A model generated the notes under the pieces. It was not told where the DNA came from. It worked only from the letters and a program-made list of their open reading frames with translations, and did no database searches. A stretch of 64,000 nucleotides of DNA. It comes from Mesorhizobium sp. C432A. Lineage in GTDB: Bacteria; Pseudomonadota; Alphaproteobacteria; Rhizobiales; Rhizobiaceae. Position numbers and translations under genes: made by a program. The number at the start of each line of letters is the position of its first letter. Position 1 is the first letter of the stretch. This document shows positions 44,551 through 52,488 of this stretch, piece by piece. The stretch covers positions 2,893,001-2,957,000 of the forward strand of contig NZ_CP100470.1 in the NCBI RefSeq assembly GCF_030323145.1, read 5' to 3'.

Positions 44551-45620
44551 GCGACGTACCTCACGACTTCGGGGCGAGGCTGGAGCCGGTGTTGTTGCAG
44601 CCAGTCTGCGAGATCGCGAATGCCTTCGCGCCATGAAACACGAGCTTTCCAGCCAAGCATCGCTTTGATCTTGCGGGTGTCGGCGACGAAGAAGGGCTGA
44701 TCGCCGGTGCGTTCGCCATCATGGCGGATCGAAAGCTCACGGCCGGTCAAGCTACGGATCTCGCCCAACAGCATGCGCAGGCTGATCGCATTATCGGGGC
44801 CGCCGCCAAGATTGAATGCCTGTCCTTTGGTCGTCTCGATACGATCGAGCGTGGCCCTGTAGGCGGCGACCGCATCGGAGACATGCAGTATGTCGCGCAC
44901 TTGTCTGCCGTCGCCGTAAATGGTGATTGGACGTCCCGTCAGCGCACTCAGCAGGAAGTGCGCGACCCAGCCTTGATCCTCGGTTCCGAACTGGCGCGGC
45001 CCGTAAATGCAGCTCATCCGCAGCACCGCCGTCGGCATGCCGTAGGATTTGGCATAGTCGAGCACATATTGGTCCGCCGCGCCTTTGGAGCAGCCATAGG
45101 GCGTGCAGAAATCCAGGCCGTGGGTCTCGTCGATGCCATTCGCTTGGATGATGCCGTCGCAAGGCAGGTAACGATCGCCGTCCTCGCGCACCGCGACGTC
45201 GGGCAGGCTGCCATAGACCTTGTTGGTGCTGGCGAAGACCACCGGAACAAACTCACTGCTCAGCCGCGCCGCCTCGAGGACATTGAACGTTCCTCGAAGG
45301 TTGATGTCGAAATCCTCGTCCGGTTGGACCAGGCTCGTTGTGACGGCGGTTTGCGCGGCCAGGTGGAAGATCGCCTTGGAACTCCTCAGAACGGGCGCAA
45401 GCGCGTTGGCGTCGCGCACGTCAATCGTTTCGACCATGAGGCGGCTTCCGTGTTTCTGCGCCAGCCATTCAAGGTTCTGTTCGACGCCGGGGCGGCTGAG
45501 ATTGTCGATCACCAGCACCGGCTCGCCATCCGACAACAGGCTGTCGGCCAGGTTCGATCCTATGAAGCCGCTGCCGCCGACAATGGCGACGGGCGCGTCG
45601 CGTCGATTGCGCGTATTCAT
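44547..45620 (-). CDS. CDP-paratose 2-epimerase-like SDR
   Basis: 357 residues. Extended SDR: VAIVGGSGFIGSNLADSLLS, acidic VLVIDNLSRPG, IFHLAAQTAVTTSLVQPDED, active-site TNKVYGSLP and Y-x3-K in CTPYGCSKGAADQYVLDY, plus CIYGPRQFGTEDQGWVAHFL, a sequence region typical of CDP-tyvelose/paratose 2-epimerases. Uses NAD to epimerise a nucleotide sugar. The nucleotide may differ from CDP here. Overlaps genes on both sides by four bases. Confidence 0.82.
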   Translation of the reverse strand: MNTRNRRDAPVAIVGGSGFIGSNLADSLLSDGEPVLVIDNLSRPGVEQNLEWLAQKHGSRLMVETIDVRDANALAPVLRSSKAIFHLAAQTAVTTSLVQPDEDFDINLRGTFNVLEAARLSSEFVPVVFASTNKVYGSLPDVAVREDGDRYLPCDGIIQANGIDETHGLDFCTPYGCSKGAADQYVLDYAKSYGMPTAVLRMSCIYGPRQFGTEDQGWVAHFLLSALTGRPITIYGDGRQVRDILHVSDAVAAYRATLDRIETTKGQAFNLGGGPDNAISLRMLLGEIRSLTGRELSIRHDGERTGDQPFFVADTRKIKAMLGWKARVSWREGIRDLADWLQQHRLQPRPEVVRYVA

Positions 45621-46729
45621 GACACCAGCCCACGTTCTTCAAGCTCGCGTTTCATGTCGGCGCCGCGGTCGATGGCGGACGAGTTGCGCACCCAGGAAAC
45701 GAAATCGGCGAGCGAATTCTCCAGTTGTTGCCTCGGCTCGAAACCGAGCAGCTCACGGGCCTTGGAAATATCGGCGAAGCAGTTGCGGATATCCCCGGAG
45801 CGCGCCTTGCCGAGCAACTCTGGCGAGCGGTCCGGCGTTCCCATGGCCTCGGCAAGTACCCGCGCGACGTCGCTGATAGCATAGGCTCGGCCGCTGCCGA
45901 TGTTGATGACGTGACCCCTTGCCTGGCGTTGCTGCAGCGCAAGACGAAAGGCGCGGGCGACGTCATCCACATGGACGAAATCGCGTTTCTGTTCGCCATC
46001 CTCGAAGATCATTGGACGTTGGCCGTTGGCGAGACGCGAAGCAAAATTGGCCAACACGCCGGTATAGGGGTTCGATAACGCCTGGCCGGCGCCGAAGACG
46101 TTGAACAGGCGCAGCGCGACCGCATCGATGCCATAGGCTTCGCCGAAGATCAGCACGGCGCGTTCCTGGGCGTATTTCGTCAGTGCATAGATAGAGGCGA
46201 GATCGACCGGCTTTTCCTCGTCCGTCGGCAGGGGGGAGAGGGGTTCGCCTTCCGGCGACAGCGGATTCCACTGTCCGTTTTTGACGTCGCTCGCCTTGCG
46301 CCGGGCATTGTCGATGCGCCGGCCGTCCGATGTAGCATAGAGGCCCTCGCCATAGACACTCATCGATGAGGCGACGACAATGCGCTCGACCGGGTGTTTG
46401 ATCAGCGCCTCGAGCAGCGTCGCGGTGCCGAGATCGTTGGTGCCGACATAGCGCGCGATCTCGTACATCGACTGTCCGACGCCGACTTCCGCGGCCAGAT
46501 GAATGACCGCGTCAACGCCTTCCAGCGCCTTGGCGACCGCCTCCCGGTCCCGAATGTCGCCCTTGATCAGCTCGGCCCCGGCGGGAAGGGCGACTGTTTC
46601 GCCTGCGTGCACCTGCTCCAGCAGCACATCCAAAATGCGAACCGAATAATCCTGCTCGATGAGTTCCTGGGCGACATGCCGGCCAATGAAGCCGCAGCCC
46701 CCTGTAACCAATATCCGTTTCACGACCAC
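45617..46729 (-). CDS. NDP-sugar 4-epimerase-like SDR, first gene of glycan operon 1
   Basis: 370 residues. Extended SDR: ILVTGGCGFIGRHVAQELIE, VIHLAAEVGVGQSMYEIARY, active-site ASSMSVYGEGLY and Y-x3-K in LASIYALTKYAQERAVLIFG, then LRLFNVFGAGQALSNPYTGV. An insertion between about residues 130 and 170 (DNARRKASDVKNGQWNPLSP) is typical of dTDP-L-rhamnose 4-epimerase-like enzymes. It starts the eight-gene operon 46729-37785. An EcfG-like promoter candidate is 29 bases upstream. Confidence 0.83.
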   Translation of the reverse strand: MVVKRILVTGGCGFIGRHVAQELIEQDYSVRILDVLLEQVHAGETVALPAGAELIKGDIRDREAVAKALEGVDAVIHLAAEVGVGQSMYEIARYVGTNDLGTATLLEALIKHPVERIVVASSMSVYGEGLYATSDGRRIDNARRKASDVKNGQWNPLSPEGEPLSPLPTDEEKPVDLASIYALTKYAQERAVLIFGEAYGIDAVALRLFNVFGAGQALSNPYTGVLANFASRLANGQRPMIFEDGEQKRDFVHVDDVARAFRLALQQRQARGHVINIGSGRAYAISDVARVLAEAMGTPDRSPELLGKARSGDIRNCFADISKARELLGFEPRQQLENSLADFVSWVRNSSAIDRGADMKRELEERGLVS

Positions 46730-46757
46730 TCCTCAGACAGGTAATCTTGGCGACCCG

Positions 46758-46782
46758 AACTTTTCGGCAAAAGGTTTGTTCC
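46758..46782 (-). promoter_or_regulatory. Candidate EcfG-type promoter of glycan operon 1
   Basis: Minus strand GGAAC (46782-46778), 16 bases, AGTT (46761-46758); one mismatch to CGTT. 29 bases before the first gene of the operon. A second candidate on the other strand lies 70 bases away (46854). Confidence 0.45.
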
Positions 46783-46853
46783 CTTGGCTTCAACAAAGTT
46801 CCTTTGGCCGGCTTCGTTCGGAAGCAGCCACATCGCGCTCGCCGCGCCGTGCC

Positions 46854-46878
46854 GGAACATTGCCGCCCTTGTGCTGTT
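46854..46878 (+). promoter_or_regulatory. Candidate EcfG-type promoter
   Basis: GGAAC (46854-46858), 16 bases, TGTT (46875-46878), followed by AGGA as at the 51390 site. Drives the 91-residue protein gene 62 bases downstream. Confidence 0.45.
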
Positions 46879-46939
46879 AGGACGCCGGCAGCCCGACGAT
46901 GCCCGATGTTGGCAACGCCGATGATCAAAGGAGATTTCA

Positions 46940-47215
46940 ATGTCCCAGTCGCAAACGACCACCAATCACGACGAAATCCGCAAATGGGCCGAGGAGCGGG
47001 ATGGACGGCCGGCAGTGGTTCGCACCAAAGGGGCGGGCGGCATCCTGCGGATCGACTTCGGCAAACCCGAGGAAGCATTCGAGCCGGTCGAATGGGACGA
47101 GTTCTTCCGCATATTCGACGAGAACGATCTGGCCTTTCTTTACCAGTCCAAGACTGGTGACGGACAAACCAGCCGTTTCAACAAGTTCGTCGAGCGCAAC
47201 CAGAAAGGCGAATGA
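46940..47215 (+). CDS. Small conserved protein of rhizobia (91 aa)
   Basis: 91 residues from ATG 46940, nine bases after GGAG. MSQSQTTTNHDEIRKWAEER, then DGRPAVVRTKGAGGILRIDF, VEWDEFFRIFDENDLAFLYQ and a basic end. Known to me as a common hypothetical protein, sometimes mislabelled as a glucan branching enzyme. A helix followed by strands and another helix; soluble. Preceded by an EcfG-like promoter, in line with a stress-response gene. Divergent from glycan operon 1. Confidence 0.75.
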   Translation: MSQSQTTTNHDEIRKWAEERDGRPAVVRTKGAGGILRIDFGKPEEAFEPVEWDEFFRIFDENDLAFLYQSKTGDGQTSRFNKFVERNQKGE

Positions 47216-47430
47216 CGCACTTCGAGCCGGCCGATTTGCCTGACCTGGTTCTCGGGCAAATTTTTCTGGATGCAGTGGAACAATAGAGGGCTCCGATCCT
47301 TCGGTCGCTGAACCACAGCCGCAGCAAGGATCGAAGGCCTGGGCCTGAGCGCAGGAGGCGGCGGGGCTGGATAGGCGTCAAAAGCTGGAAACCCGCTACT
47401 CGTCCTGCCGTGAAACCAAAACGCCGCTCA
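47216..47430. other. Short intergenic gap, nothing seen
   Basis: About 215 bases between convergent genes. No clear terminator hairpin with T-run found. Confidence 0.4.
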
Positions 47431-47757
47431 TCAGTCGTCCTGCTGCCTGCGGTGGCGGTGTTTTTCGATTTCCTCGGGCTCTTCATCGTCGATCCGCGTG
47501 ATGTTCGAGGCATTGTGGTCTGATCGCAGGATCTCATCCAGTTTGGCGTGAATGGCCTGAGTGTCGCGGTGCTCGGCACGCTGGATGAACAGCGTCATGG
47601 CCCACGTAAACAAGGTAGCCGCTCCATGCCAGTCCAGGGTTTGTCGCTCGAAGATCATCCAAAGGATTGCGTAGACCAACAGGATCAGGAATGCCGCGGG
47701 GCGGGAGGTTAATGTGCCGATTGAAGTAAGCACGCCGGTGACGGGATGATTGGCCAT
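47431..47757 (-). CDS. Low-affinity iron permease family membrane protein
   Basis: 108 residues from ATG 47757. Two membrane helices (PAAFLILLVYAILWMIFE, TLDWHGAATLFTWAMTLFIQ) and then AEHRDTQAIHAKLDEILRSD, the hallmark of PF04120 (Iron_permease) small proteins of alphaproteobacteria, ending in an acidic/basic tail. True iron transport is doubtful for this short family. An EcfG-like promoter has its -10 element eight bases before the ATG, so the transcript would be leaderless. Confidence 0.8.
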   Translation of the reverse strand: MANHPVTGVLTSIGTLTSRPAAFLILLVYAILWMIFERQTLDWHGAATLFTWAMTLFIQRAEHRDTQAIHAKLDEILRSDHNASNITRIDDEEPEEIEKHRHRRQQDD

Positions 47758-47764
47758 GCGAAAG

Positions 47765-47789
47765 AACTCGCGGCAGTGACCGTGGTTCC
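47765..47789 (-). promoter_or_regulatory. Candidate EcfG-type promoter (leaderless)
   Basis: Minus strand GGAAC (47789-47785), 16 bases, AGTT (47768-47765); one mismatch to CGTT. The expected start site coincides with the ATG at 47757. Confidence 0.5.
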
Positions 47790-47867
47790 CGACCGCAGTG
47801 CATCGCGCCGGCACGAGCCAGCTAGGCGCGACGAATGAATTCACGGCGCAGTGCTTGCCGATCGCAG

Positions 47868-48350
47868 CTACAACGATGACCACTCGATTGCCGGGCGCGC
47901 AATCATCAGCCAGAAAATGGCGAGCACGGCGCCGAAAGCTGGGAAGCCGAAGACAAACCAGCGTCTGAACAGCTGATGGTAGCGCTCGGGAGGAGGTTGG
48001 TTGGAGAGTGCGGCCTGTGTGGCTAGATTCCGCATCTCGATCTGCATCCACACGACAGGCAGCCAGAACAGGCCCGTTAAGATGTAGAGCAGGATCGAGA
48101 GAACGATCCATCCTTCGGACAGCGAATACCCCGCAACCCTAGCGAGGCCCAGTCCGGTCAGAGGTTGTGCGACAACGGCCGTAGCCGTGAACAGGAAATC
48201 AGCCAGCACGACAATTCGGGCGACAGCTGCGATCGTCGCGGCATTCCCGGTCCGGTGTGCCAAAAGCATGAAAAAAGCAATGCCGGCACCAGTTCCGAGC
48301 AGCACAGCAGCGCCGATCACGTGCAGGTATTTAAGCACGAAGTACGTCAT
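47868..48350 (-). CDS. DUF2269-family membrane protein
   Basis: 160 residues with four membrane helices (about residues 2-25, 40-65, 80-102, 130-150). Starts MTYFVLKYLHVIGAAVLLGT and includes WIVLSILLYILTGLFWLPVV, as in DUF2269 proteins. Its ATG overlaps the stop of the upstream SDR/DoxX-like gene by one base, a pairing I know to recur. Function unknown; histidine near the N-terminus could bind haem or metal. Confidence 0.82.
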   Translation of the reverse strand: MTYFVLKYLHVIGAAVLLGTGAGIAFFMLLAHRTGNAATIAAVARIVVLADFLFTATAVVAQPLTGLGLARVAGYSLSEGWIVLSILLYILTGLFWLPVVWMQIEMRNLATQAALSNQPPPERYHQLFRRWFVFGFPAFGAVLAIFWLMIARPAIEWSSL

Positions 48351-49636
48351 CAGCGTTCCTCCAGAATGGCCAGCGCTGCAAAATGCAGAACGAGGATCGG
48401 GAGGATTTTGATCAACGGCCCGAGTGGCTCAAGCCAAAGATCCGGCCGCAGAATGCTCCCAGCGATCGCATAGAAAAGCGATACCGCGATTGCGCCGAAA
48501 AGACCAAGCCGGCTGGTTGGGCGACAGGCGATAAGCGCCCCGACGGCGATGTCAGCCAGCGCGCCGGCGACTACCGCCGGTTCGGCCAAGGGGCCGGCAG
48601 CAGTGCCAATCAGCAAGTCAACTCCGCTGCGCCAGCCGGCGGTGAGGGAAATGATGCCGGTCATGATCCAGAAGAGCGGCAAGACGACAAAGAGCGCCGG
48701 CTTGACAAAGTAAAGACCGGCGAACCATCGCTCCTGCACGGTCGCAGGATTTAAACGCAGTGCAGATGCAAGACTTGATGGTTGAATGCCGGTCGCCGTC
48801 ATCCACGGCTGGGGATCGCCGACAGCGCCACGGGCAATCTCTTTTGCTGCATTGCTGCGCATCGGCGGGCGCCAGCCCAGCTGAGCCGCGGCATCCCCGA
48901 ACCTGTACAAGATAGCTGCGGCCCAATTCGGCAAGATGAACTCCCGAGCACTGCTCCATCCGAACCAGCGGCGATAGCGACCCACGACCTCGCTCATCGA
49001 AAGTGCCTCGGGCCCAGCCAGGTCCAGCTTGAGGTGCGATGGGCTGCCGGGTTTGAGGAAGAACAGGACGGTGGAGATCACGTCATCGAGTTGGACGACT
49101 TGGAGACGGCCCGTGTCGGGCATCAACGGCAAGAGCGGCAACGCCGCGAGGCCGCGAAAAAGTGCACTTGCGCCGAAGGCCGGCCTTCCCAGCACTACGG
49201 AGGGGCGCAGGATGACCCAGTCAAGGCTACGTGCCATCAGTGCCTCATCGCCGGCGAGCTTGCTGGCGGAAAAGGCGGACGGCTGCTGGCGATCGACCCC
49301 GATGGCAGAAAAGTGGATCACCTTGTTCACACCTGCGTGCTCACACGCGGTGAAGAGAGCCGAGGCGCCGGTAGAATGGACATGCCGGGTGTTTTCCCGG
49401 GCACTATCCTGCAGGACGCCGGCACAGTTTACGACGGCGTCCACACCGGCGAGGTAGGGGGTCCAGTCCTGAGGTCGCAAGCCCCGCGCCATATCCACGG
49501 AAACGGTTTGGATCTCCGGGTGGACGCCAGTGTCTGCGTGGTGAAGCACGCGAACCACTTCATGACTCTCGCCGGCCAAACGCGCGCAAAGCGCGGCTCC
49601 AATCAGACCTGACGCGCCGGTGACGAGAATTTTCAT
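48350..49636 (-). CDS. SDR-fold protein fused to DoxX-like membrane domain
   Basis: 428 residues. Residues 1-290 form an atypical SDR (NAD(P)-binding motif ILVTGASGLIGAALCARLAG, then VVNCAGVLQDSARENTRHVH, FSASKLAGDEALMARSLDWV). Residues about 305-428 carry four membrane helices of the DoxX-like type (FAGLYFVKPALFVVLPLFWI, LILVLHFAALAIL-like end). The fusion suggests a membrane-bound redox protein, perhaps for quinone or lipid. Co-transcribed with the DUF2269 gene. Confidence 0.83.
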   Translation of the reverse strand: MKILVTGASGLIGAALCARLAGESHEVVRVLHHADTGVHPEIQTVSVDMARGLRPQDWTPYLAGVDAVVNCAGVLQDSARENTRHVHSTGASALFTACEHAGVNKVIHFSAIGVDRQQPSAFSASKLAGDEALMARSLDWVILRPSVVLGRPAFGASALFRGLAALPLLPLMPDTGRLQVVQLDDVISTVLFFLKPGSPSHLKLDLAGPEALSMSEVVGRYRRWFGWSSAREFILPNWAAAILYRFGDAAAQLGWRPPMRSNAAKEIARGAVGDPQPWMTATGIQPSSLASALRLNPATVQERWFAGLYFVKPALFVVLPLFWIMTGIISLTAGWRSGVDLLIGTAAGPLAEPAVVAGALADIAVGALIACRPTSRLGLFGAIAVSLFYAIAGSILRPDLWLEPLGPLIKILPILVLHFAALAILEER

Positions 49637-49801
49637 TCCTTCCTCCAGCCGTTCGCCAGCGCGTGCCCGTCCATCAACCCAGCGGCTGCGCCTGGGAGAA
49701 CTCTAGCAAAGCCGAAGCCGGTAGTCTCACGCCGGGTGGAACAGGTTCCGGGCATCAACGCAGCCAAAGATGAGCCGGTAGGGTGCGTTCGCATCTGTAG
49801 G
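49637..49801. other. Short gap, no gene
   Basis: 165 bases between two minus-strand genes. AGGAAGG before 49636 serves as ribosome binding site. Nothing else seen. Confidence 0.4.
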
Positions 49802-50758
49802 TCAACTTCGCCGGAATTTCGTCGCCGGCTCGGCGCAATCGCGGAGGTCGTTATGAATGTGAGTTGCAGCCTTGGCGGCGTCTCCGAACGCAACAGCAAT
49901 TTGATTGAGCCCCTCGGCCACGTCGCCAATGGCATAGAGTCCTGGCGTTGAAGTCTCAAGGTGTCGGTTGACCAGGACATAGCCTTCTGCGTCACAGTTA
50001 GCCCCCAGAGCAACCGCGAGTTCGGAGCGTACGTCGCTGCCCATCGAAGGGTACACCACATCGATGTTGCGCATCGGGGCGCCCTCGGCCATGACGACAT
50101 CGAACCCGGTTCGTCGAGGGATCAGGTCATCGACAGCGTCCCAGATTTCAACTCCGCCTGCCAAGGCGGCGCCGCGGGCAGCTTCGGAAACATCATCCTG
50201 GTTATTGGCGAGCAAGGCGACCTGACTGCCATATCCCTTCAGGAACAGAGCCTCCCTGACGGCGAGATGCTCCGGACCAACAACGCCGATGCGGCTACCC
50301 CGGGCCTCATATGCATCGCAAACCGGGCACAGTCTGACAATGCCGGTTGCGATCGCCTCCTCCAGTCTTTCAATGGGAGGTGCCTTGTCCACAATGCCCG
50401 TTGCCAGAATCACGCGCCTTGCTTGGACAATCCCGCAGGTGGTCGTCAGGACAAAAAAACCCTCGCGTTTTTCGGCGTGGCCTACGCAACCATGGACAAG
50501 GCTCGCGCCGTACAGCTGTGCCTGGGCTCGTAGGCGGCCGAGCAGTTCTTCCCCGCTGATGCCGTCGGGGAAGCCGGGACAGTTGCGGGATTTTGGGATG
50601 AGCTTGGCACGCGCATGCCCCGCATCGAGCGAGATCACCGAACGCAGAAACCTGGCTAAATACATGGCTGCAGCGAGCCCCGCGGGGCCGCCGCCGACGA
50701 TGGCAACGTCAAAAACTTGTTCGCCCGAAAAACTTGGTTCGCCCGAAAAGCTTGGCAT
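49802..50758 (-). CDS. Thioredoxin-reductase-like FAD/NAD(P) oxidoreductase
   Basis: 318 residues from ATG 50758. FAD motif VAIVGGGPAGLAAAMYLARF, active-site C-x2-C in VRLCPVCDAYEARGSRIGVV (TrxB has CATC), NAD(P) lobe (GPEHLAVREALFLKGYG), and the final FAD contact TPGLYAIGDVAEGLNQIAVA. The start is uncertain: an ORF continues upstream to 50824, but an EcfG-type promoter at 50766-50790 lies inside that extension and points to a leaderless mRNA from 50758. The first residues contain a duplicated PSFSGE unit. Usual partner thioredoxin is absent; probably a stress-related reductase. Confidence 0.85.
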   Translation of the reverse strand: MPSFSGEPSFSGEQVFDVAIVGGGPAGLAAAMYLARFLRSVISLDAGHARAKLIPKSRNCPGFPDGISGEELLGRLRAQAQLYGASLVHGCVGHAEKREGFFVLTTTCGIVQARRVILATGIVDKAPPIERLEEAIATGIVRLCPVCDAYEARGSRIGVVGPEHLAVREALFLKGYGSQVALLANNQDDVSEAARGAALAGGVEIWDAVDDLIPRRTGFDVVMAEGAPMRNIDVVYPSMGSDVRSELAVALGANCDAEGYVLVNRHLETSTPGLYAIGDVAEGLNQIAVAFGDAAKAATHIHNDLRDCAEPATKFRRS

Positions 50759-50765
50759 AGGGCCT

Positions 50766-50790
50766 AACTTCAACTCAACAAGCTTGTTCC
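50766..50790 (-). promoter_or_regulatory. Candidate EcfG-type promoter (leaderless)
   Basis: Minus strand GGAAC (50790-50786), 16 bases, AGTT (50769-50766); one mismatch to CGTT. The -10 element is eight bases before the ATG at 50758. Confidence 0.5.
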
Positions 50791-50996
50791 ACAGGGTCGA
50801 AATGGACGCAATCAGGATGCACACTGCGCGATAAGAGTGAACTCCAATCGAGTCGTGAAGAGAAAGGCCACTGCCTCATCAAGCTGCAAAAACCTCGTGG
50901 CTCCCAACGCTGTGAGTACAGCGCCACTGGGAAAGTGAATGCATCATGGAACTTCGGCTCATCGTCGCGCTTAGTTTGGCGAAAGGGTGGTCTGAG

Positions 50997-51287
50997 ATGA
51001 GCGCGACCAGAGAGTTTTTTCAAAACTGGCTACAGGAGAATGTCGGCACACTTCCTGGTCGAGAGGAAGTCAGCGTCGCGGTGCTCGCTCAGCAATTCGA
51101 GCAAGATGCCGAGGTGGCTGGTTATGGGCGTGAAGTAAGGGAGGACGAACTCGGAAACATCGAAGATGCTATCGTGCAAGCGATCGAGAACGCCGGGTCC
51201 GGGGTGCAGAGCCCGAGCTCCGAAAAGAGCGATCCGGCACCTGTAATGGACGCGTTGGAGGTCGATGATGCCAAGAGCGGACCGTAG
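50997..51287 (+). CDS. DUF768-family protein
   Basis: 96 residues from ATG 50997. MSATREFFQNWLQENVGTLP, then EVSVAVLAQQFEQDAEVAGY and EDELGNIEDAIVQAIENAG fit DUF768, a family largely confined to Mesorhizobium and relatives. All helical; role unknown. An acidic tail follows (residues 75-96). A longer frame from 50946 lacks family support. Upstream GGAAC at 50949 has no matching -10. Confidence 0.8.
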   Translation: MSATREFFQNWLQENVGTLPGREEVSVAVLAQQFEQDAEVAGYGREVREDELGNIEDAIVQAIENAGSGVQSPSSEKSDPAPVMDALEVDDAKSGP

Positions 51288-51389
51288 CCCCTGACACCTT
51301 CTTCTGTTCGCCTGAACAAGCCCCCCGGGCTGCTATACGAGCTGAAAAACGGACCTTAGGTGCTTCCCGTTAGTTCCATGCACCATTGA

Positions 51390-51414
51390 GGAACATTCCT
51401 GCCGCCACGGCGTT
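51390..51414 (+). promoter_or_regulatory. EcfG-type promoter before the PQQ-linked ABC operon
   Basis: GGAAC (51390-51394), 16-base spacer, CGTT (51411-51414): exact consensus for EcfG. Expected transcript start near 51421, some 22 bases before the GTG at 51444. It places the seven-gene operon under general stress control. Confidence 0.65.
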
Positions 51415-51443
51415 AGGAAAGTTCCTTCACACCCGGTGCGCCC

Positions 51444-52478
51444 GTGCTGACTGCTACCCTTCCAGGCGAATGGCTGACCCGGCATGATCAGGGTCACATC
51501 TCGCGGCGGGCCGCTCTTGCGGGTATTTGTTGCTGGCTATTGGGTGCTTCCGCAGAAGCCGCGCCACAGCCATCGCCGCTCGTGCGATTTGGCGTGCTGG
51601 GATTTGGCACCGCCGCCTGGGAAGTTGACGTCATGCGGCGACATGCGTTGGACACTGTGCACGGCGTATCAATCGAGGCTCAGCGGCTTGCCGGTACCGA
51701 AGCCGGTAAGGCCGCATTGCTGGCGGGCAGCGTCGACGTCATCGTTTCGGATTGGGTTTGGGTCATGCGCCAGCGCAGCGAAGGCGCCGATCTGGTCTTC
51801 TATCCCTATTCTCGTGCCGTCGGCGCGCTGGAACTGCCGCAAGGCTCGCCCATTCGAACTCTTGCGGACCTCAAGGGCAAAAGGCTGGGGATCGCAGGTG
51901 GTCCGCTGGACAAAAGCTGGATCCTGTTGCGCGCGCTCGGCCTCCGTCAGGTGAAGCGCGATCTTGCTGAAGAGGTGGAGCCAGTGTTCGGCGCGCCGCC
52001 CTTGTTGGAGCAGGAATTTCTGGCGGGGCGACTGGATGCACTGCTGACGTTCTGGAATTTCGCCGCCCGTCTCGAGTCAGAGGGGGCAAGGCCTCTGCTC
52101 AGTGTCGCTCAAATCCTGCAGGGGCTTGGCGTTTCCGTGGACTTGCCGATGCTCGGCTACGTCTTCCATGAAAGCTGGGCGCGGGCCAACCCGATCGCCC
52201 TCGAGCGATTCACGAGCGCCACTGCGGCAGCGAAGTCGCTGCTCGAGTCTTCGGACGACGAATGGCGGGTGCTCGCGCCTCAATTGGGCACGGACGATCC
52301 TCACCTCCAGGCGGCGCTACGCGCCGCCTATCGTGCCGGAATCCCTCGTCGGTTCGGCAAAGACGAACGTGATGGCGCGGCCCGGTTGTTTGCAATCCTG
52401 GCCGAATTGGGCGGCGAGGATCTGGTCGGCAAGGCGACGAGCCTCGATCCTGGTGTCTTCCGGGCCATACCGGCTTGA
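51444..52478 (+). CDS. SsuA/NrtA-like ABC substrate-binding protein
   Basis: 344 residues from GTG 51444. A twin-arginine-like signal (ISRRAALAGICCWLLGASAE) ends near AEAAP. Binding-protein lobes follow: LVRFGVLGFGTAAWEVDVMR, LAGTEAGKAALLAGSVDVIV, LADLKGKRLGIAGGPLDKSW and YVFHESWARANPIALERFTS, as in aliphatic sulfonate/taurine/nitrate-type systems. First gene of the PQQ-linked operon; ten bases before the permease. Ligand unknown; sulfonates, nitrate or a metal chelate can be considered. Confidence 0.83.
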   Translation: MLTATLPGEWLTRHDQGHISRRAALAGICCWLLGASAEAAPQPSPLVRFGVLGFGTAAWEVDVMRRHALDTVHGVSIEAQRLAGTEAGKAALLAGSVDVIVSDWVWVMRQRSEGADLVFYPYSRAVGALELPQGSPIRTLADLKGKRLGIAGGPLDKSWILLRALGLRQVKRDLAEEVEPVFGAPPLLEQEFLAGRLDALLTFWNFAARLESEGARPLLSVAQILQGLGVSVDLPMLGYVFHESWARANPIALERFTSATAAAKSLLESSDDEWRVLAPQLGTDDPHLQAALRAAYRAGIPRRFGKDERDGAARLFAILAELGGEDLVGKATSLDPGVFRAIPA

Positions 52479-52488
52479 GCTCGCGCCA

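Noticed and set aside
52102-52488. N-terminal extension of the SsuC-like permease
   Set aside because: It runs in a second frame through the binding-protein gene; ATG 52489 begins the family-length protein.
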